Shown: one piece after another, positions 1 through 11,748 of the stretch
Numbering within the stretch: position 1 is the stretch's first letter
How the letters are laid out: each line of letters opens with the position of its first letter
Source: Mesodorylaimus sp. YZB2_4
Lineage: Eukaryota; Nematoda; Enoplea; Dorylaimida; Dorylaimidae
Direction of reading: 5' to 3'
DNA length: 64,000 bases
NCBI GenBank assembly: GCA_030248295.1
Contig: JASANH010000647.1
Coordinates: 434,001-498,000, forward strand
Program-made: the position numbers and the translations under genes
Notes under the pieces: model-generated
Databases searched by the model: none
The model's input: the letters and a program-made list of their open reading frames with translations, nothing else
Told to the model about the DNA's origin: nothing

Positions 1-416
1 GCACCTTGCACATACGTCAGTCAAGTCATATCTCTTAGTGCATTATGCAAGCCGAGTCTAGAATTCTATTCTATGCGCTTTTGTATGCATATTTGATATT
101 GTATGCTTTGCGTGCGTTCTCTCACGGGCCGTCTTTATTAGACGTATCTATTTTCAGAGTCAATGTAGCCAGTGTTTATGATTAGACCTCTCTAATGAGT
201 GTATTACTGTCGCATTCCTAGTTTTGCCATAGTGAAATCTTATCAATAAATCTCGCATAAATTGAAATGCTTGAATAGGAATGTTAATCAAAGCAGAATC
301 CACGTTACAAAAAATGGTCCACGCAAGTTGATTCTAATATAAGCTGCTCCACTGCAAAAATATAAACATGGCGCGCAAAGTAAAAAATGCAAATTATTAT
401 TGCGCCCACGACTTAT
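1..416. other. no gene recognised at left edge
   Basis: AT-rich DNA downstream of the synaptobrevin stop codon. It probably includes that gene's 3' UTR. I see no ORF or structured element that I can support. Confidence 0.4.
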
Positions 417-1435
417 CTAAGGTCCGGTGGTCGAAGGCGGTGCGTGCGCAGTTGTAGTGGTTGTGACCACAGCCGAGCCACCACCGCCACTATACTTGAA
501 AGCTCCAGTCTCGTAGAGTATGACGATAATGATTACAGCAATTATGGCCAATACGATACAGGCAATTATACAATTGCACTTGGCGTTACGCCACCACATG
601 TGACGCTCCACGCGACGTGCCGTGGCTCGGAAACCTGACGAACCAGCTTCCAAATCGGCCGATTTGTCCAACAGATCTTCCAAACGCTCACCTCGCGCCA
701 GCACACGTTCCACATTGGCTGTCATTATTTCACGGACATCATTAACCTGCAAGCAAGAAGGAACTGATAAGGGAGCTGATTCTGGTCAAATCAGTTTAGC
801 AGCCACTGATGACGCTACAATGGTTCTTCCGGGAACACACGAACTAAAACAGACCATCTCTAATGCTCACAAACAGGATGATATGGCCCCAGCTTAACTT
901 CACTCTGCCGTGGGAGGAGTATCGGAACAGTTTCTACTGCAGTAGACCCATGGTTTTATGAGTTGGTTGCGTGGTCGCATGTGACAACTCGCATCAGTCA
1001 AGGATGGCTGAGAAGTGGCCCCAGTTCGACAGACGTTTACACACTACCCTCAACTCCTCGATGGTGTCTCCCCAAGTCAGATTGACCGTTGATAGGCGAG
1101 GCCGCAGGGAGCTTACACTCCGCATAAAACTCACGATCAGAGCAGTAGTCAAAAACCAGTCAACATGACTGGTTGACGTGCCACCGTTTCTCTACGGCTG
1201 CCATCGAAAGACTAATCACCGAGAAACGCTGCTGGCGTAGCCTGTGTTACAGACGGCCTTACCACAACTGCAGTCAGTCTGCCATCCTACTCCGAGGACT
1301 TCAAAGGACTCTAGTACCCCTAATCTGCAAACAACTTCTCACCTGATCGCGTAACTGATTGACTCGATTAATCTGCGGGTTCTCTTCCGCTTGCGTAGGC
1401 GATGCATCTTCCACTCGAACATTCACTGCTGCCAT
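417..1435 (-). CDS. synaptobrevin/VAMP-family R-SNARE
   Basis: A vesicle SNARE that would pair with syntaxin and SNAP-25-type partners in membrane fusion. Two exons join in phase: 1343-1435 (31 codons, ATG at 1435) and 417-746, giving 140 aa; the 596-nt intron has GT-AG ends. Residues 1-30 are a short polar N-terminus. The SNARE motif starts near NRVNQLRDQVNDVREIM, with the zero-layer Arg in the segment NVERVLARGERL. The family WWRN juxtamembrane motif follows, then a hydrophobic anchor (IIACIVLAIIAVIIIVILY). Oddly, about 29 residues rich in Gly, Thr and Pro follow the anchor, whereas most synaptobrevins end within a few residues of it. The absence of a longin domain points to a brevin (VAMP1/2/3/4/8-like) rather than VAMP7. 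The subfamily cannot be settled by eye. Confidence 0.9.
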
Positions 1436-1816
1436 TGTCTTCGTTGCTCACCTAAACAAGACAGTCACACAGTCCACACCACACCACCTTAGTGATCAGT
1501 GAAGTACAGGGGCTATCACCCAGACACCAACACGAGTCTCCACAGTGTATGCACAGTTTACTCGACTAAGGGGATCATCAAATGCAACCATCAAAACAAT
1601 GACTTCCCTGCTCAACGGAGAACGTACTTAGCAATACACCTGCTCCTTACGTACAAGCCGAGAAAAAGCGAATTCACAAAACTCATCAACGCCATCTATC
1701 ATACTTCGATCACCACAACGTACCACATCATTCATCGGCAACACCACTTGACTCCTACACGTACTCTGCTTACCGATTTACAGTACATAGCTCGAACCTA
1801 CACTAGAATTAAGAGT

Positions 1817-4075
1817 TTACAAGGAAAGCGTCCCACGGATTAGTTTTTGCATGGTGCTACTGATCGACGCACTACCAGTTGTGGGACCATTGACTTTATA
1901 CTGGATCTGCAAAGAAATATTCGCTCAATCCGATCAGTGCAAGTAGACGTGTCTGACCAAAGGAGCCCAGCAGCAAGCCAAGCCATTTCCTTTTCATTTA
2001 ATGCGCCTTGTTTTCTTAGTTTTGGATTTCGTATTGATGTGTGCTACGCCCCTCGAGAGGACTGATAAGTCTTTGAGAATATAAAATCAGAATCAGCCAT
2101 CCTCAAAGTGGTGACCGCGCGCAGATACCACATCTATCGAAAACACATAAGTTTTACTTACTCTGTGTAAATACGGCTGAACATCCGAGAAACGAGAGTC
2201 GAATACGTTAGTCAATTCCGACTGGACGGGCATTTTGGGAAGGTATTGATTAGCATTGACGTTACGACAAATGGAGAAAATAATATCCGATAGTGCATCG
2301 CCCACTGTTTCTCTTAATCGCTGATGTTCTAAAAGGAAACAAAGGTTTTGATTAGCACATCTCACTTTCGATAGTGATAACACACCAGACACTCCTAGCC
2401 GTGTGGCCGACCAAGTAACTGACTCCTCTTTGGGCTAGGTTGACTAAAAAATTGTCAAGGCCCAACCTTCGTCTCACGGTCAAGCGTGCTAAGACCTAAG
2501 ACGATGGATTCAAAAAAGCGCGTTATCGCGTGCTTTTTGGCGCGAAGCAGCAGTTTTCTTCGCCACCAAAGTCAAATTTAAAAAGAAGTTGGCGGGAAAA
2601 TTGGCAATCAAAATTACGCTCTTCCATTGGCATTACGGCCTTGCCCAAACATGCCTCCTGGCAAAACGAAGCTAAAAAATCCAGTGCCGGGCTTCAGTGT
2701 GATTAAGCAGTCCTCCAGCGCTTGTACTCCGAAACAACATGAAGACCCTTGGGCCCAGCATCGACCGATCCGACCCTCAGGCCGGATCCCGATCCGATCC
2801 CAAGCCAAAAACTGTGTACAAAATTCTGCGCAATCTTTGTTTTCATTCACTGATTAAAATTCGGATTTCAGACTGTTTTACATTTCTTTATTTCTACAGT
2901 ACCATAAACGACAGATCTCTTTTCTTTCTTTACACAAATGAAAAACGGATTTTTGTAGCCAAGAAAACGTGTTGTAACCATTCGCTTTCGCAGGGTTCTC
3001 ACCAGCCTGATAGGATGAATTCAAAAAGAGGTTTTAGAGGATCAAGAACAGAATTATCCCAGATTTGAAGATTTCGCACATATTTTTTAGGGGAGGCCAT
3101 AGGAATCAAAGGAGGTTTTAAAAGACTTATCGTTAGAGGATGCTGGGAACCCTGCTTTCCGATGGTATCGCAGAACGCGTGTCATATGCGTGTTTTTAAA
3201 GCAGGTAATGCGCGGCAAATTTGAAATGCCGATCCGGCTGATCCATCAGTCGGATCGGATCGGGAACCGATCCACCCCTGAATCGGTCGATGCTGGCCTC
3301 AGGCCAAGGTGAGAGTCACAAGCTTACCACTTTCGTTATTTAAACGGACAACATCCAGTTTGAGAATCCAAATCTCCCATGGCACCGCTTCATCGCCAAA
3401 CCAGTTACGCCTGCGTTTCTCGAAAAATTCGATCTGTATTTGACCATTTCGTTGTCCTTCCTGTTGCCTCAGTGCATCCCGAAACGAAATCACTTCCCTT
3501 CGTAAACAATTCGCCAATTCATCGGAAGATAATCGAACCTGAATAATGTGCACGTACAGTACAGGCACAGGCTGGGGCAAGTAGCTTGACAAAAACCTGT
3601 TGACTTACGTAAGTCAAGTCGATATAATCGCAGTCAACATCTTCAGTGCCCAGTGTTCCTACTTGATAACTTTTTTCCTCCTTGTAATGGAATTTCCCGA
3701 TGGCTCGATGTAGCAAAAGTGTGTGCAAAACACTGGCCACCGCCTCTTCGATCTGACGGCCCTCGACTGTCTGCAATTAAATCGATCATGTTGCTTAGAT
3801 CTAACTGAGATTAGCATAATGCGGAAACATCCGACAATTTGCGAGGTGCCAACGATTACAAAATGGGACCCTTTGGCACGCAATTTTGATTCCTTACGAA
3901 CAGAAGCTACCTCACCCAGCAGGTCAGAGACGAATTTACCCACCAACCGCTAAAGTTTAAGGAAAAGTCATAGAAATCTGGGAGCGTGACATAACATACC
4001 TAGCTATGTACAAATCGGAGCACCCGCATCTACGCTGATAGTAAATAGAATCTGCGAGTAAGACTTCGTTGTCAT
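1817..4075 (-). CDS. ATG101: autophagy-related protein 101 (ULK1/ATG13 complex subunit)
   Basis: A HORMA-fold subunit that stabilises ATG13 in the ULK1 autophagy-initiation complex in the cytoplasm. Exons on the minus strand are 4034-4075 (tentative, 14 codons), 3609-3770, 3328-3538, 2162-2328 and 1817-1906, giving about 223 aa against 218 in human. Recognisable family blocks are [63 protein letters not shown] and the C-terminal [13 protein letters not shown]. All inner exon phases agree. The first exon is weaker: it ends TIS, adds one residue before VEGRQ and lies 263 nt upstream. The 999-nt intron 2329-3327 holds a MITE-like element, so that insertion is probably tolerated because it is spliced out. 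No frameshift or stop was seen. Confidence 0.92.
2754..3300. mobile_element. MITE-like inverted-repeat element inside an ATG101 intron
   Basis: The left arm (about 2754-2803) begins CCAGCATCGACCGATCC and carries GGATCC/CGATCCGATCC words. The right arm (about 3226-3300) is its imperfect reverse complement and ends GGTCGATGCTGG. The interior has no transposase-like ORF. The arms resemble the ends of the element at 6641-6975. The family is unknown and target-site duplications were not resolved. Confidence 0.6.
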
Positions 4076-4346
4076 TATGACGAATTGTAAGAATCGCACC
4101 TATATTTTGCTTCGTGCGCCTGCTTTCTTACAATTCAACTTGATTGTAAGCCAAAGAAACCTGTAGCAACACGGCACGAGGTCTTTCATGCACCTACTCG
4201 TTTGCGCACAGTAGGCCTATATGAGTAGGCAAGGTACCAGAGTCATCAACAGACCCTTGCAATACAGGGAATACTCATCATACCCGAGAAGGATCTACTG
4301 TATACTGTATATGAAGGCCCTTTCCAAGACGGATTTACATGCTTTG

Positions 4347-4357
4347 CCCCCCCCCCC
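4347..4357. repeat. poly-C tract
   Basis: An uninterrupted run of about 11 C residues in the otherwise featureless 4076-4974 interval upstream of the TGN46-like gene. The rest of that interval shows no gene I can support. Confidence 0.7.
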
Positions 4358-4974
4358 CAAAAGCAGCACATCTGGACTTGGTTGCCCGACGTAATCCTGG
4401 CCCCCGATAGGACTCTTCGTTTAAAGGATCCTAAGTCGTAGAATCAGATAGCTCAGAAACAACTTGACGAGACCCTTAATCTCATCGGTCCTAAACACAT
4501 AACTTACCAACTCAAACTCCTGCGACAAGGCATTCATTGCGTCACTGACGTCGACCACCACGAACTTGACAAGAGAAAGAATACTCCAATTGTACAGCAC
4601 AACAACGGCAAAGCATAATAATAAGCTAAAACGCTATTTTACATTACTTCTTCGACCATGAGTCCTGCAAATAAGCTAAAATTTCTGACTAATCAGCAAA
4701 AGATAGCACTGTGGTTCTGACAAAACAGAGGCTAATCACGAGGGGCCTCTGCTGCACACCTGCGGTCCTTATGACACTTTTGCAAAATGTCTGCTAAATC
4801 GCGGGAAGCAACGTGGATACAGCAACAGGAACAGGAAACTGCTCTTGCCTTCACGCAAAAAGGGGGTCGAAAAGCAGGAGCGGTGACGTCTTACCGATTT
4901 GCGTGATTACGAAATGGTTGTTTAGAATCTTCTATAAACTGTTGTCTCGGTGATATTTTATATCGCGCATCGAA

Positions 4975-6382
4975 ATGTTGAAACTTTCCACTTCGTATTT
5001 GTTGGCTTTGTTATTGTTAGTTTCTTCGGGCAACTCCACGCAGACAGCTGGTAAGAATCAATTAACTATGCATTCTCGACTTTATGCAAAAGTTTTGTAC
5101 CTGTCTAGCGAGCCACCAAGAATTTCCTGAGCAAAAATTTTCTCTGTCTCACCTGTCGGACTTTGAAAATTTTAATGAAGTGATTTCTCGAATTAGTTTT
5201 GTCTTGAAATTTTCCTTTGACCCTGCCGTTATCTGGCGCCCCTTTATTCGGATTGTCTTATATGTCCAGTGGTCAATATTCTAACTTTTTCTGATTTTAG
5301 GGAATGGATCAGATTCAGAATCAGGAATTAACAATAAGACGAGTCAAGCAGAATCCGATTCGAAGCTTGCGCTCGAGTCGAATCCAAACCTCCTCCCGAA
5401 GAGCGGTTCCGCATTAAATGCAAGTCAACTGAAACCCTCTTCGTCCGCAGACTCTGCCTCGAACAGAGGGTTATTAGCGACCATCTCCGCATCGTCCGAT
5501 TCCCTGCCGGTCAAATCACCAAGCGGAAGCAATACTAACGTAACCAAAGTCGAGCCTGCTACGAAGAACGACGTTGGAGATGGAAAATCGAGTCAAAGTG
5601 ACAAGAATTCGCCGCATTCTGACACCAATCAATTGAATAAAACGTCCAAAAACACGGGACAAGTAGTTCCGCAACTAGCAGCCACTCAAGCAGCTCCGAC
5701 TGTGGTGAAGGCTCCGCCATTTTCTCCCAACGCATCGTCAAATCAAGAAGCTATTAGCGAAAAGCAACCAGTGAAAAGTGCGACGGTTATTCCGGCAGGC
5801 AAGTCTAAAGGAAGCAACGACGAAAAACAAGTACCAGACAAAGTGGATCAGGTACCGCCACCCAACATTGAAAATAATGACGCCGAGGTTGGAGACAGCG
5901 AACGACCACCACTTGAACCTCCAGCGCAACAAAAGGGCGACGACTTGGGCGTCGAGGAGGGCATGGATGATGATACGGAATTGCCGCAAGGTAGTCATTT
6001 CGTTTGTAATAACCAATTTTTATTCTGAAATCTGACTGTTAAGGTAAAAAATCCAATAAGGACTCCGTCGATCAATCAAAACTCAGCAAGAAAATACCAG
6101 AAGCAGTTTCCCAAGAACGGTCGCCAAATATTCACTTTGACGACGAGCCGGAAAACAGCCACTTTTTAGCCTATCTATTGACGATAGGCGTTTTGTGCAT
6201 TGCTGCTTACGTAGTCGCTCATAATCGACATAAGGTAAGAGAAACCACTGCGATTCGTTTTTCTTTGCTCAAATCGTGCTTTGGCGAGGTGAGGTCTTTT
6301 CTTTCAGATCCGGCCTAAGGTAGCTCTTGAGAACTTAATGGCCGATCGACCCCTGGGGTGGGTCCCCTGCCCCTATCCATAA
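4975..6382 (+). CDS. TGN38/TGN46 (TGOLN2)- or KCT2-like type I membrane protein
   Basis: Four exons: 4975-5050, 5301-5990, 6044-6234 and a tentative last exon 6308-6382, about 343 aa. Residues 1-22 form a signal peptide (MLKLSTSYLLALLLLVSSG). A long, low-complexity luminal region rich in Ser, Asn, Pro, Lys, Asp and Glu follows, as in TGN38/46. The diagnostic part is the membrane block ENSHFLAYLLTIGVLCIAAY followed by VVAHNRHK, which matches the SSHFFAYL...HNKRK pattern of vertebrate TGOLN2 and its relative KCT2. These proteins cycle between the trans-Golgi network and the plasma membrane. The predicted cytosolic tail (IRPKVALENLMADRP...) lacks the YQRL-type endocytic signal of TGOLN2. Either the tail differs or the true last exon lies elsewhere. 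Introns are 250, 53 and 73 nt. Confidence 0.75.
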
Positions 6383-6640
6383 CACTGTATGAATTTGGGG
6401 ACATACTGTACGTGGCAGGCCGAGAGCTTTGTGATGGTCAGCTTCGGTTGAAAAATCGAGATATACATCTCAAAGATGCTATAAAGTTAACTTTACACCA
6501 ATGAATTACAAAAATAGAGTCTTTGACGAACGTATGTCCTGTGGGACATACGTATGTACTCTGCATTCGGCCAGGCGTTATTGCTCGGCAGTAGTCCGTA
6601 ATTCCTAAACATCCATGCAAGGTTTTTCATTGGTGGAAAG
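6383..6640. other. short intergenic gap, nothing seen
   Basis: DNA between the TGN46-like stop and the second MITE-like element. No ORF or RNA gene can be supported. Confidence 0.4.
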
Positions 6641-6975
6641 CCAGCATCGACTGATCCGCCAATCTGAGGTGGATCAGTTCCCGATTCGATCAGACTGCTG
6701 GATTGGCAACTAATATTTTTCGCGCTTTATCTGCTGCTAAATGATAAAGTATGGCATACTATAATGAGAAAATTCCATTGTTTCTCTAAAATCAGCATTT
6801 AATCCCGCTTTAGGTGCTGCTTAGTTCTCGTGTCCTTTGATTAAGTGGTCTAATAAAAAAAGAGAGCGAGGAAGCAGGGCAGGCTGGTGAGGACGCAGAG
6901 CCAAACACGTCATACCCACCAATCTTCTATTTTTTGAAGCGGATCGGCCGGATTGGATCGGGATCAGGCCGATTT
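6641..6975. mobile_element. second MITE-like element with the same terminal words
   Basis: The left end starts CCAGCATCGACTGATCCGCC and has GGTGGATCAGTTCCCGAT. The right end (about 6938-6975) reads as the reverse complement of CGATCC-rich arm sequence. The interior differs from the 2754-3300 element, which suggests a family defined by its ends. Confidence 0.5.
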
Positions 6976-9900
6976 TGTAAACTTAAACGCAAGTACAAGT
7001 AGCAAGGCTGGATAGCCTGGGCAGACTGTGGCATTAAAGTATTGGCTTTCCACTGATGGTTTTCCCGCGTAGAGATGCATTGAAAAAGAAAGCATCTTCC
7101 TTCGCATTCGCTTTTGATTTTTCTGTGAAAAATGCGACGTGCGAACATTGTAACCCCCCGCCTGGTAAGCCATGGCGAGTGGGAGAGAGTAATCGATACT
7201 CTTCCCTGGCTGGGAAACGTCAACCCCTCGGGTTGATGTTTCAGCCGTACGTATAGTCGCAAGACTATCCTGGTCCAGTCGGAGTTTTTGTCCCGCCGAC
7301 TTCGGTCGGCCGCCTTTCTCCTACGCCTGCCAGGCCTGATTACAACATCAACTGGTCAGATAAGATTGCGCACCTCAGATTTACGAGGACATTCTCAAAG
7401 TTGTAAAGATTGTTGAGCTTTCCCTGTTGGATCAAGGTAGCGCACGTGTAGGCTGTGATAAAAAACCATGTTTATTCAAACATGTGGGAACTGAACCTTC
7501 AAATTTTGCGTATGACCATATGCTTGAGGCAGAATAGGGATGGCATCGATTTTGGTATGTACTGAAGTCTGACAAACCAAAAACGTCCCATATTGGTACT
7601 AAAACTATTTGGGATTTTGCTCTGTTTATAGGCTTGCAAAAGCAAAACTTGATAAAAAAAATGATTTGGATTTATTTTTCTGTACTTCAGATCATGGGCC
7701 TAATTTTGGAAGGCCGCCAGGGAAGGCGATCGCATCGAACGGGCTCCACGGGTGGAAAAGGCGTAAGGTATAAACGACTGCAACACGATGATGCGGATGG
7801 GGAGAATGGAGTTCATTTTTCTTCTCGAGACGGTGGGAAGGTTATTTACTAAGTCTAGTTTCGAAAATAAATTGCTCCACATTTATAAGTTCTCTCGTGC
7901 ATGTACCGTATTTTCTGATGGCGAGTTCATGTTTTACGTATGGATAGGGTAAGTTATTTGCCAATACTGACACGTGTATCAGATGGTATTGGTCCTTATA
8001 TTGATCGTGTGTGATGCCTTTTGAGTTCCTTGTGTTTGCATCGAGTAGGACTGACTGTTGACAGGTTGCCCTAGATGAACAGGTGTAACGTTTCCTTCCA
8101 GTCCTTTCTGCTAGTGCGTGTCGTTCAGCATTGTCTCTATGTACTCTGTTATTATGCAATGTATGAACTGGAAGACTATGGCAGGAACTCTGGAGCTGAC
8201 TCGGGGTTGGCTGTTTGAATAAGGTCTGTGAGGGCTTTCTGATATGAACTGCTGCAGCTGAACTCGCAAACTTTTGCTAGAGACCAATCGATCTCAAAGC
8301 AAGTAGAGGTGCTGGTGGTGCAGAGGTACGGCGTTCGCCTGCTTTTATTGCTGGGCTCGACTCTTAGCGATGAGGTCGGTTTGTGAAAAAGACAAGGATT
8401 ATAGTTAACATCCACTTGGGCGGACGAATTTGCTGCCCCGACCAGGTTGGCATGGATAGCCTGTGTTAAATATGGCTGCTGATTTTGTTTTTGGTCTTGG
8501 AGGGTCTGGCCTGCCTGGCGTCCATGTAGGGATTCCATTGGAACTGTGCTCCCAATATCTGACGAGACCCCAATTGAAAAGAAGACTGTATGCACTGTAT
8601 ATTGTCATGGAGCTACCAGGCCTCAACTGTGGGGTCCTGCGACATGGATGTTGGAGCAGTCGACGGATGGGTGGCGCAAGGATTGGAATGGGAATGAGAG
8701 AAGTACTCTTAAGGCCACCCACTTTCTCCTATGTCTTCGACTACGGTCTGCTTTGGGTTGGGTCGTCGCTATGGGCGCCAGGGTGCAGCGCTGGGTCAGC
8801 CGCCGTGAAAAGCCAGTCAGAGCTGGTCAGAGCTTGATGTGCGTACCCTTGCAGTTAGGTCTGTCCTGACTGGGTACCCAATCAACTACATTTTATGAAA
8901 CATCATGCTGAGAAGTCCGTCGATGTGACCTGCCAATTTGGCATCTGCGACTTTTGGCTATGGTTTCGCTTCGAGCACATGTTCTCCAATCATAATTGCT
9001 ACAGTATAAACCAAGCTCAATGCACGTGTGCATCCCAATCTGCGATAAGGTCGCTCTGTGCTGCACGCACCTAGGTCTTGGTCAGACTGGAGGACAGGGC
9101 CAGGTAGCTCACTCACTAACCAACACAATCACTTATACAGCCCCCTCCGCACGTTCTTGCAGTTTTTGCATGGGTGACTCCCGTCTCGCCTCGCTCTCTA
9201 CAATATAAGGCGTTAGAATCTGTCGACATCTCCCGCCAGTAGGAGGGTGCTGGTTGCTGTCGCCCAGGCAAGCCTGTCTACTAGGGATATTTTCCCTTTA
9301 TTGTCTCTACTCTTTTACTATGCAATCTATCTTCGGTGCAGAACTGGAGTTGAGTACGGGAATTCTGGGCAGGACTTATTGAGGTTGGATATTTGGATGA
9401 GGGCAAATGATCTGATTGTGAGGCCAACACGTCAACTAACCTTTTCTGCCCAACCGACCAACCTCGAATGCAAAGTGGAACAAAGCCGTTTCAAGTAACC
9501 GCGCATATCATTGGCGTGTGTCGATGGTCACGTGCCTAACATGAATCGACCTTGCCCCGCCCACGCTCGTTCTCCATATTTGGTCTTGCATAGCAACCGA
9601 TAAACATGGAAATTATTTTCAGTAAATAGCGACAGAATTTCCACGACCACACCCTTCTGTTTGAGAGTAAAGCATGATATAGCCGAAAAAGCTCATTTTA
9701 GTTCATGCCGACTGCCCGTCCGTTCGTGGGTTCTATTATGCGACAATCTGGTTTTTGAGCAGTGCGCAATCGAGTTTTTCTAGTAAGCCTTCGGAAAAGC
9801 AAGGACATGGTGAGCATACGATTTCAATGCCGTAACCGTATTCGTGTCGAGCAGCGGGACTGATTGAGAGTGGAATTAGGCTTCACGTGAGATACGCCAA

Positions 9901-9984
9901 TTCGAGCTCCTCATTTCCCGGCCAGTTTTTCAGTTAGAGGGTGGTGGGTACAATAGAAGGCGGGTATAGCTAGGATAGGCCAGT
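6976..9984. other. 3-kb stretch without a supported gene
   Basis: Overlapping open frames occur on both strands, especially 8176-8870, but none shows a domain, splice pattern or codon consistency I can defend. About 65 bp at 7186-7255 (the GGGTTGATGT-TCAG block) recurs at about 30625-30680, so part of the stretch is interspersed repeat. Confidence 0.5.
7150..7330. repeat. interspersed repeat fragment related to 30560-30690
   Basis: The segment with CGATACTCTTCCCTGGCTGG, then CCTCGGGTTGATGTTTCAG, has a close counterpart near 30620-30680 (CGATACGCTCTCCCAGG, then CGTCGGGTTGATGTCTCAG). It carries no coding signal, and its class is unknown; it may be a SINE-like element. Confidence 0.45.
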
Positions 9985-10041
9985 GTGCATCATCCTAGCG
10001 GGTTTGTAGTTACTGTCCGTATTTCAGATCAGAAAACGAAT

Positions 10042-10802
10042 ATGATCGAGTCGAGATCAGTGGTATCGTTCTTGTTTGGAGTGGTGATATTCGGCTTATC
10101 TGGCTCTTACGCTCAGGGCCAAGCGTTTGTGAATCAGTATCCCAACCAGTATCCTTATCAGTATCCTAATCAATATCCTAATCAATATTCGAATCAGTAT
10201 ATTTATCAACAACCTGCCTACGGTATCGAGACATACAGATATATCAATCCTTATTTGCTTCGCCAGTATCGCTCGGCTCAGGATTTCTACGCCACGTCCA
10301 GACAGGTAGGATGAAACGCTAGAATAGGTCTGTAAGACCAGGCGCCGATGATTGTGACCAATGCAGTAGCCGAAGGGTTATCGACATTTTCAGGACCTGG
10401 ACAGGAAAGTGCAGGACGCAGTGCAGCTGATCTCCGAGATTCGTCAAAATATGAACAGTCTCCTGCTCGAAGCCAGAAACAGAGGAGATACTTATATGCA
10501 AAACGCCCTGTATCGTGTCGATGGCGCCGCGCAGGACATGATCAACTTCCAGCGCCAGGTAAGGTAGAGCCTCTTCGAACAGTCCCACGCCTCAATGCTG
10601 TATTCTTCAGCTCACGCTGGACAGGACAACCCCATTCCAGCAACTGGCTATAGATTGGCAGAACAGAATCCAATCACTTTTCGATAATGGTCTGTATTCG
10701 GTTTTAAGACAGGCCGAGATGTGGAACACTGGCAGCAGACTGCGTGCCAGTGCACTCGTGTGCCTTGTGCTGCTTGCATTGTACTTTTTGTTTGTTTTGT
10801 AA
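10042..10802 (+). CDS. secreted, probably GPI-anchored NQYP-repeat protein
   Basis: Three exons (10042-10305, 10394-10558, 10611-10802) join in phase to give 206 aa. I chose the ATG at 10042 because it starts a clear signal peptide (ESRSVVSFLFGVVIFGLSG, cleavage near SYAQG). About eight tandem NQYP/NQYS-type tetrapeptides follow at residues 29-60. Then come a Tyr-rich segment and a mostly helical middle (DLDRKVQDAVQLISEIRQN; ARNRGDTYMQNALYRV). The C-terminus is NTGSRLRASALVCLVLLAL plus a few hydrophobic residues. A small-residue site followed by a basic spacer and a terminal hydrophobic tail suggests a GPI signal, although a simple tail anchor is possible. The AATAAA near 11005 is a plausible poly(A) signal. 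The gene converges on HIU hydrolase, 246 bp away. I do not recognise the family. Confidence 0.7.
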
Positions 10803-11048
10803 TTTGCAATTGGCACCGTGCTTTATTTATAGTCGCAAGCTCAACCTACGTTATCTGCTATGGTCTCTGGCACACTGTAAGACAAGCTTTTACTGCTAAC
10901 ATAAGGGCAGATATGAACTGTAAGTTCAGACCAGTGTAACTGTGAATAGAACTGATGGAAAGGGACTGGTTTTCGAAAAGGCTGGTTAGGAATGTTGTCG
11001 AAATAATAAACAGGGCTTTTGAAAGTGAATAACAATTCTAGCATTGAA

Positions 11049-11748
11049 TTAGCTACCTCTGTACGTTGAATAGCCGAACGGGCTCAACAGCAAAGGTACG
11101 TGGTAGTGCTGGGTATTGTCCTTGACCAAGAATGTTACCTGAAATCATTCGATTTCCTTTACACCCACACCAATTTTCGTTTTATCGTCACATACCTCAA
11201 TGTAAGGATAAAAATATTGGAGACCCTTTGATTGGAAGTACGGCTCCACATTGAACAATGCTTTGTATTTTCCACTCACAAATTGACTCTGGGTGACCAA
11301 AGTGTCAATTCGACCGTCTTGGTTGGTTTTCCTATCGAAAAATACTTCATTTTTAAAAAGCATAGATGGATCGACTGCAAAACAATTGCGTACTGGGTCG
11401 ATAGCATTTGGAATTGTTGTGCGCTCTCCGAAAAATAGTACAAGCTGACCCAAACATTCGCGGCTGGAACACCAGTAGTTTGATCCAAGACGTGCGAAGA
11501 AACGCCCGCGTTTGACTGTGCCTAGATTTGAGTAGATTTTCGTCTTTGCACATCTAAAAATTTTAAAAATCATTTCTTACCGAGGTACCCACAGCCAAAA
11601 TAAATACAGCTAGGCTCAGAGCCACGACAGCAATGCCACCCATTGCGCTTACAAGCAAAAGAATCCTTTCAAAATGCGTCAAGTTTGACAGCCAGCCTCG
11701 ATGAATGCAAGGTGCCATATGCCGTATTATATGAATATGTTTGTCCAA
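11049..11748 (-). CDS. 5-hydroxyisourate hydrolase (transthyretin-like)
   Basis: Hydrolyses 5-hydroxyisourate to OHCU, the step after urate oxidase in purine breakdown. Exons are 11581-11748, 11394-11521, 11196-11331 and 11049-11138, giving 173 aa. The 62-nt intron 11332-11393 must be removed to keep frame; without it the gene looks frameshifted. Family hallmarks are [28 protein letters not shown], the segment [35 protein letters not shown] and the C-terminal YRGS. Catalytic residues His (HVLD), Arg (DGR), His (HYHVP) and the YRGS tail are all present. The N-terminus is unusual: about 30 polar residues, then a strong hydrophobic segment ([20 protein letters not shown]), so the enzyme is predicted to be membrane-anchored or secreted rather than peroxisomal. 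The start choice is uncertain. Confidence 0.9.

Noticed and set aside
8176-8870. Overlapping 105-139-residue ORFs on both strands
   Set aside because: No domain, splice context or codon pattern favours either strand.
11276-11488. Frameshift in HIU hydrolase
   Set aside because: Removing a 62-nt intron (11332-11393) with GT-AG ends restores the frame and the family sequence exactly.
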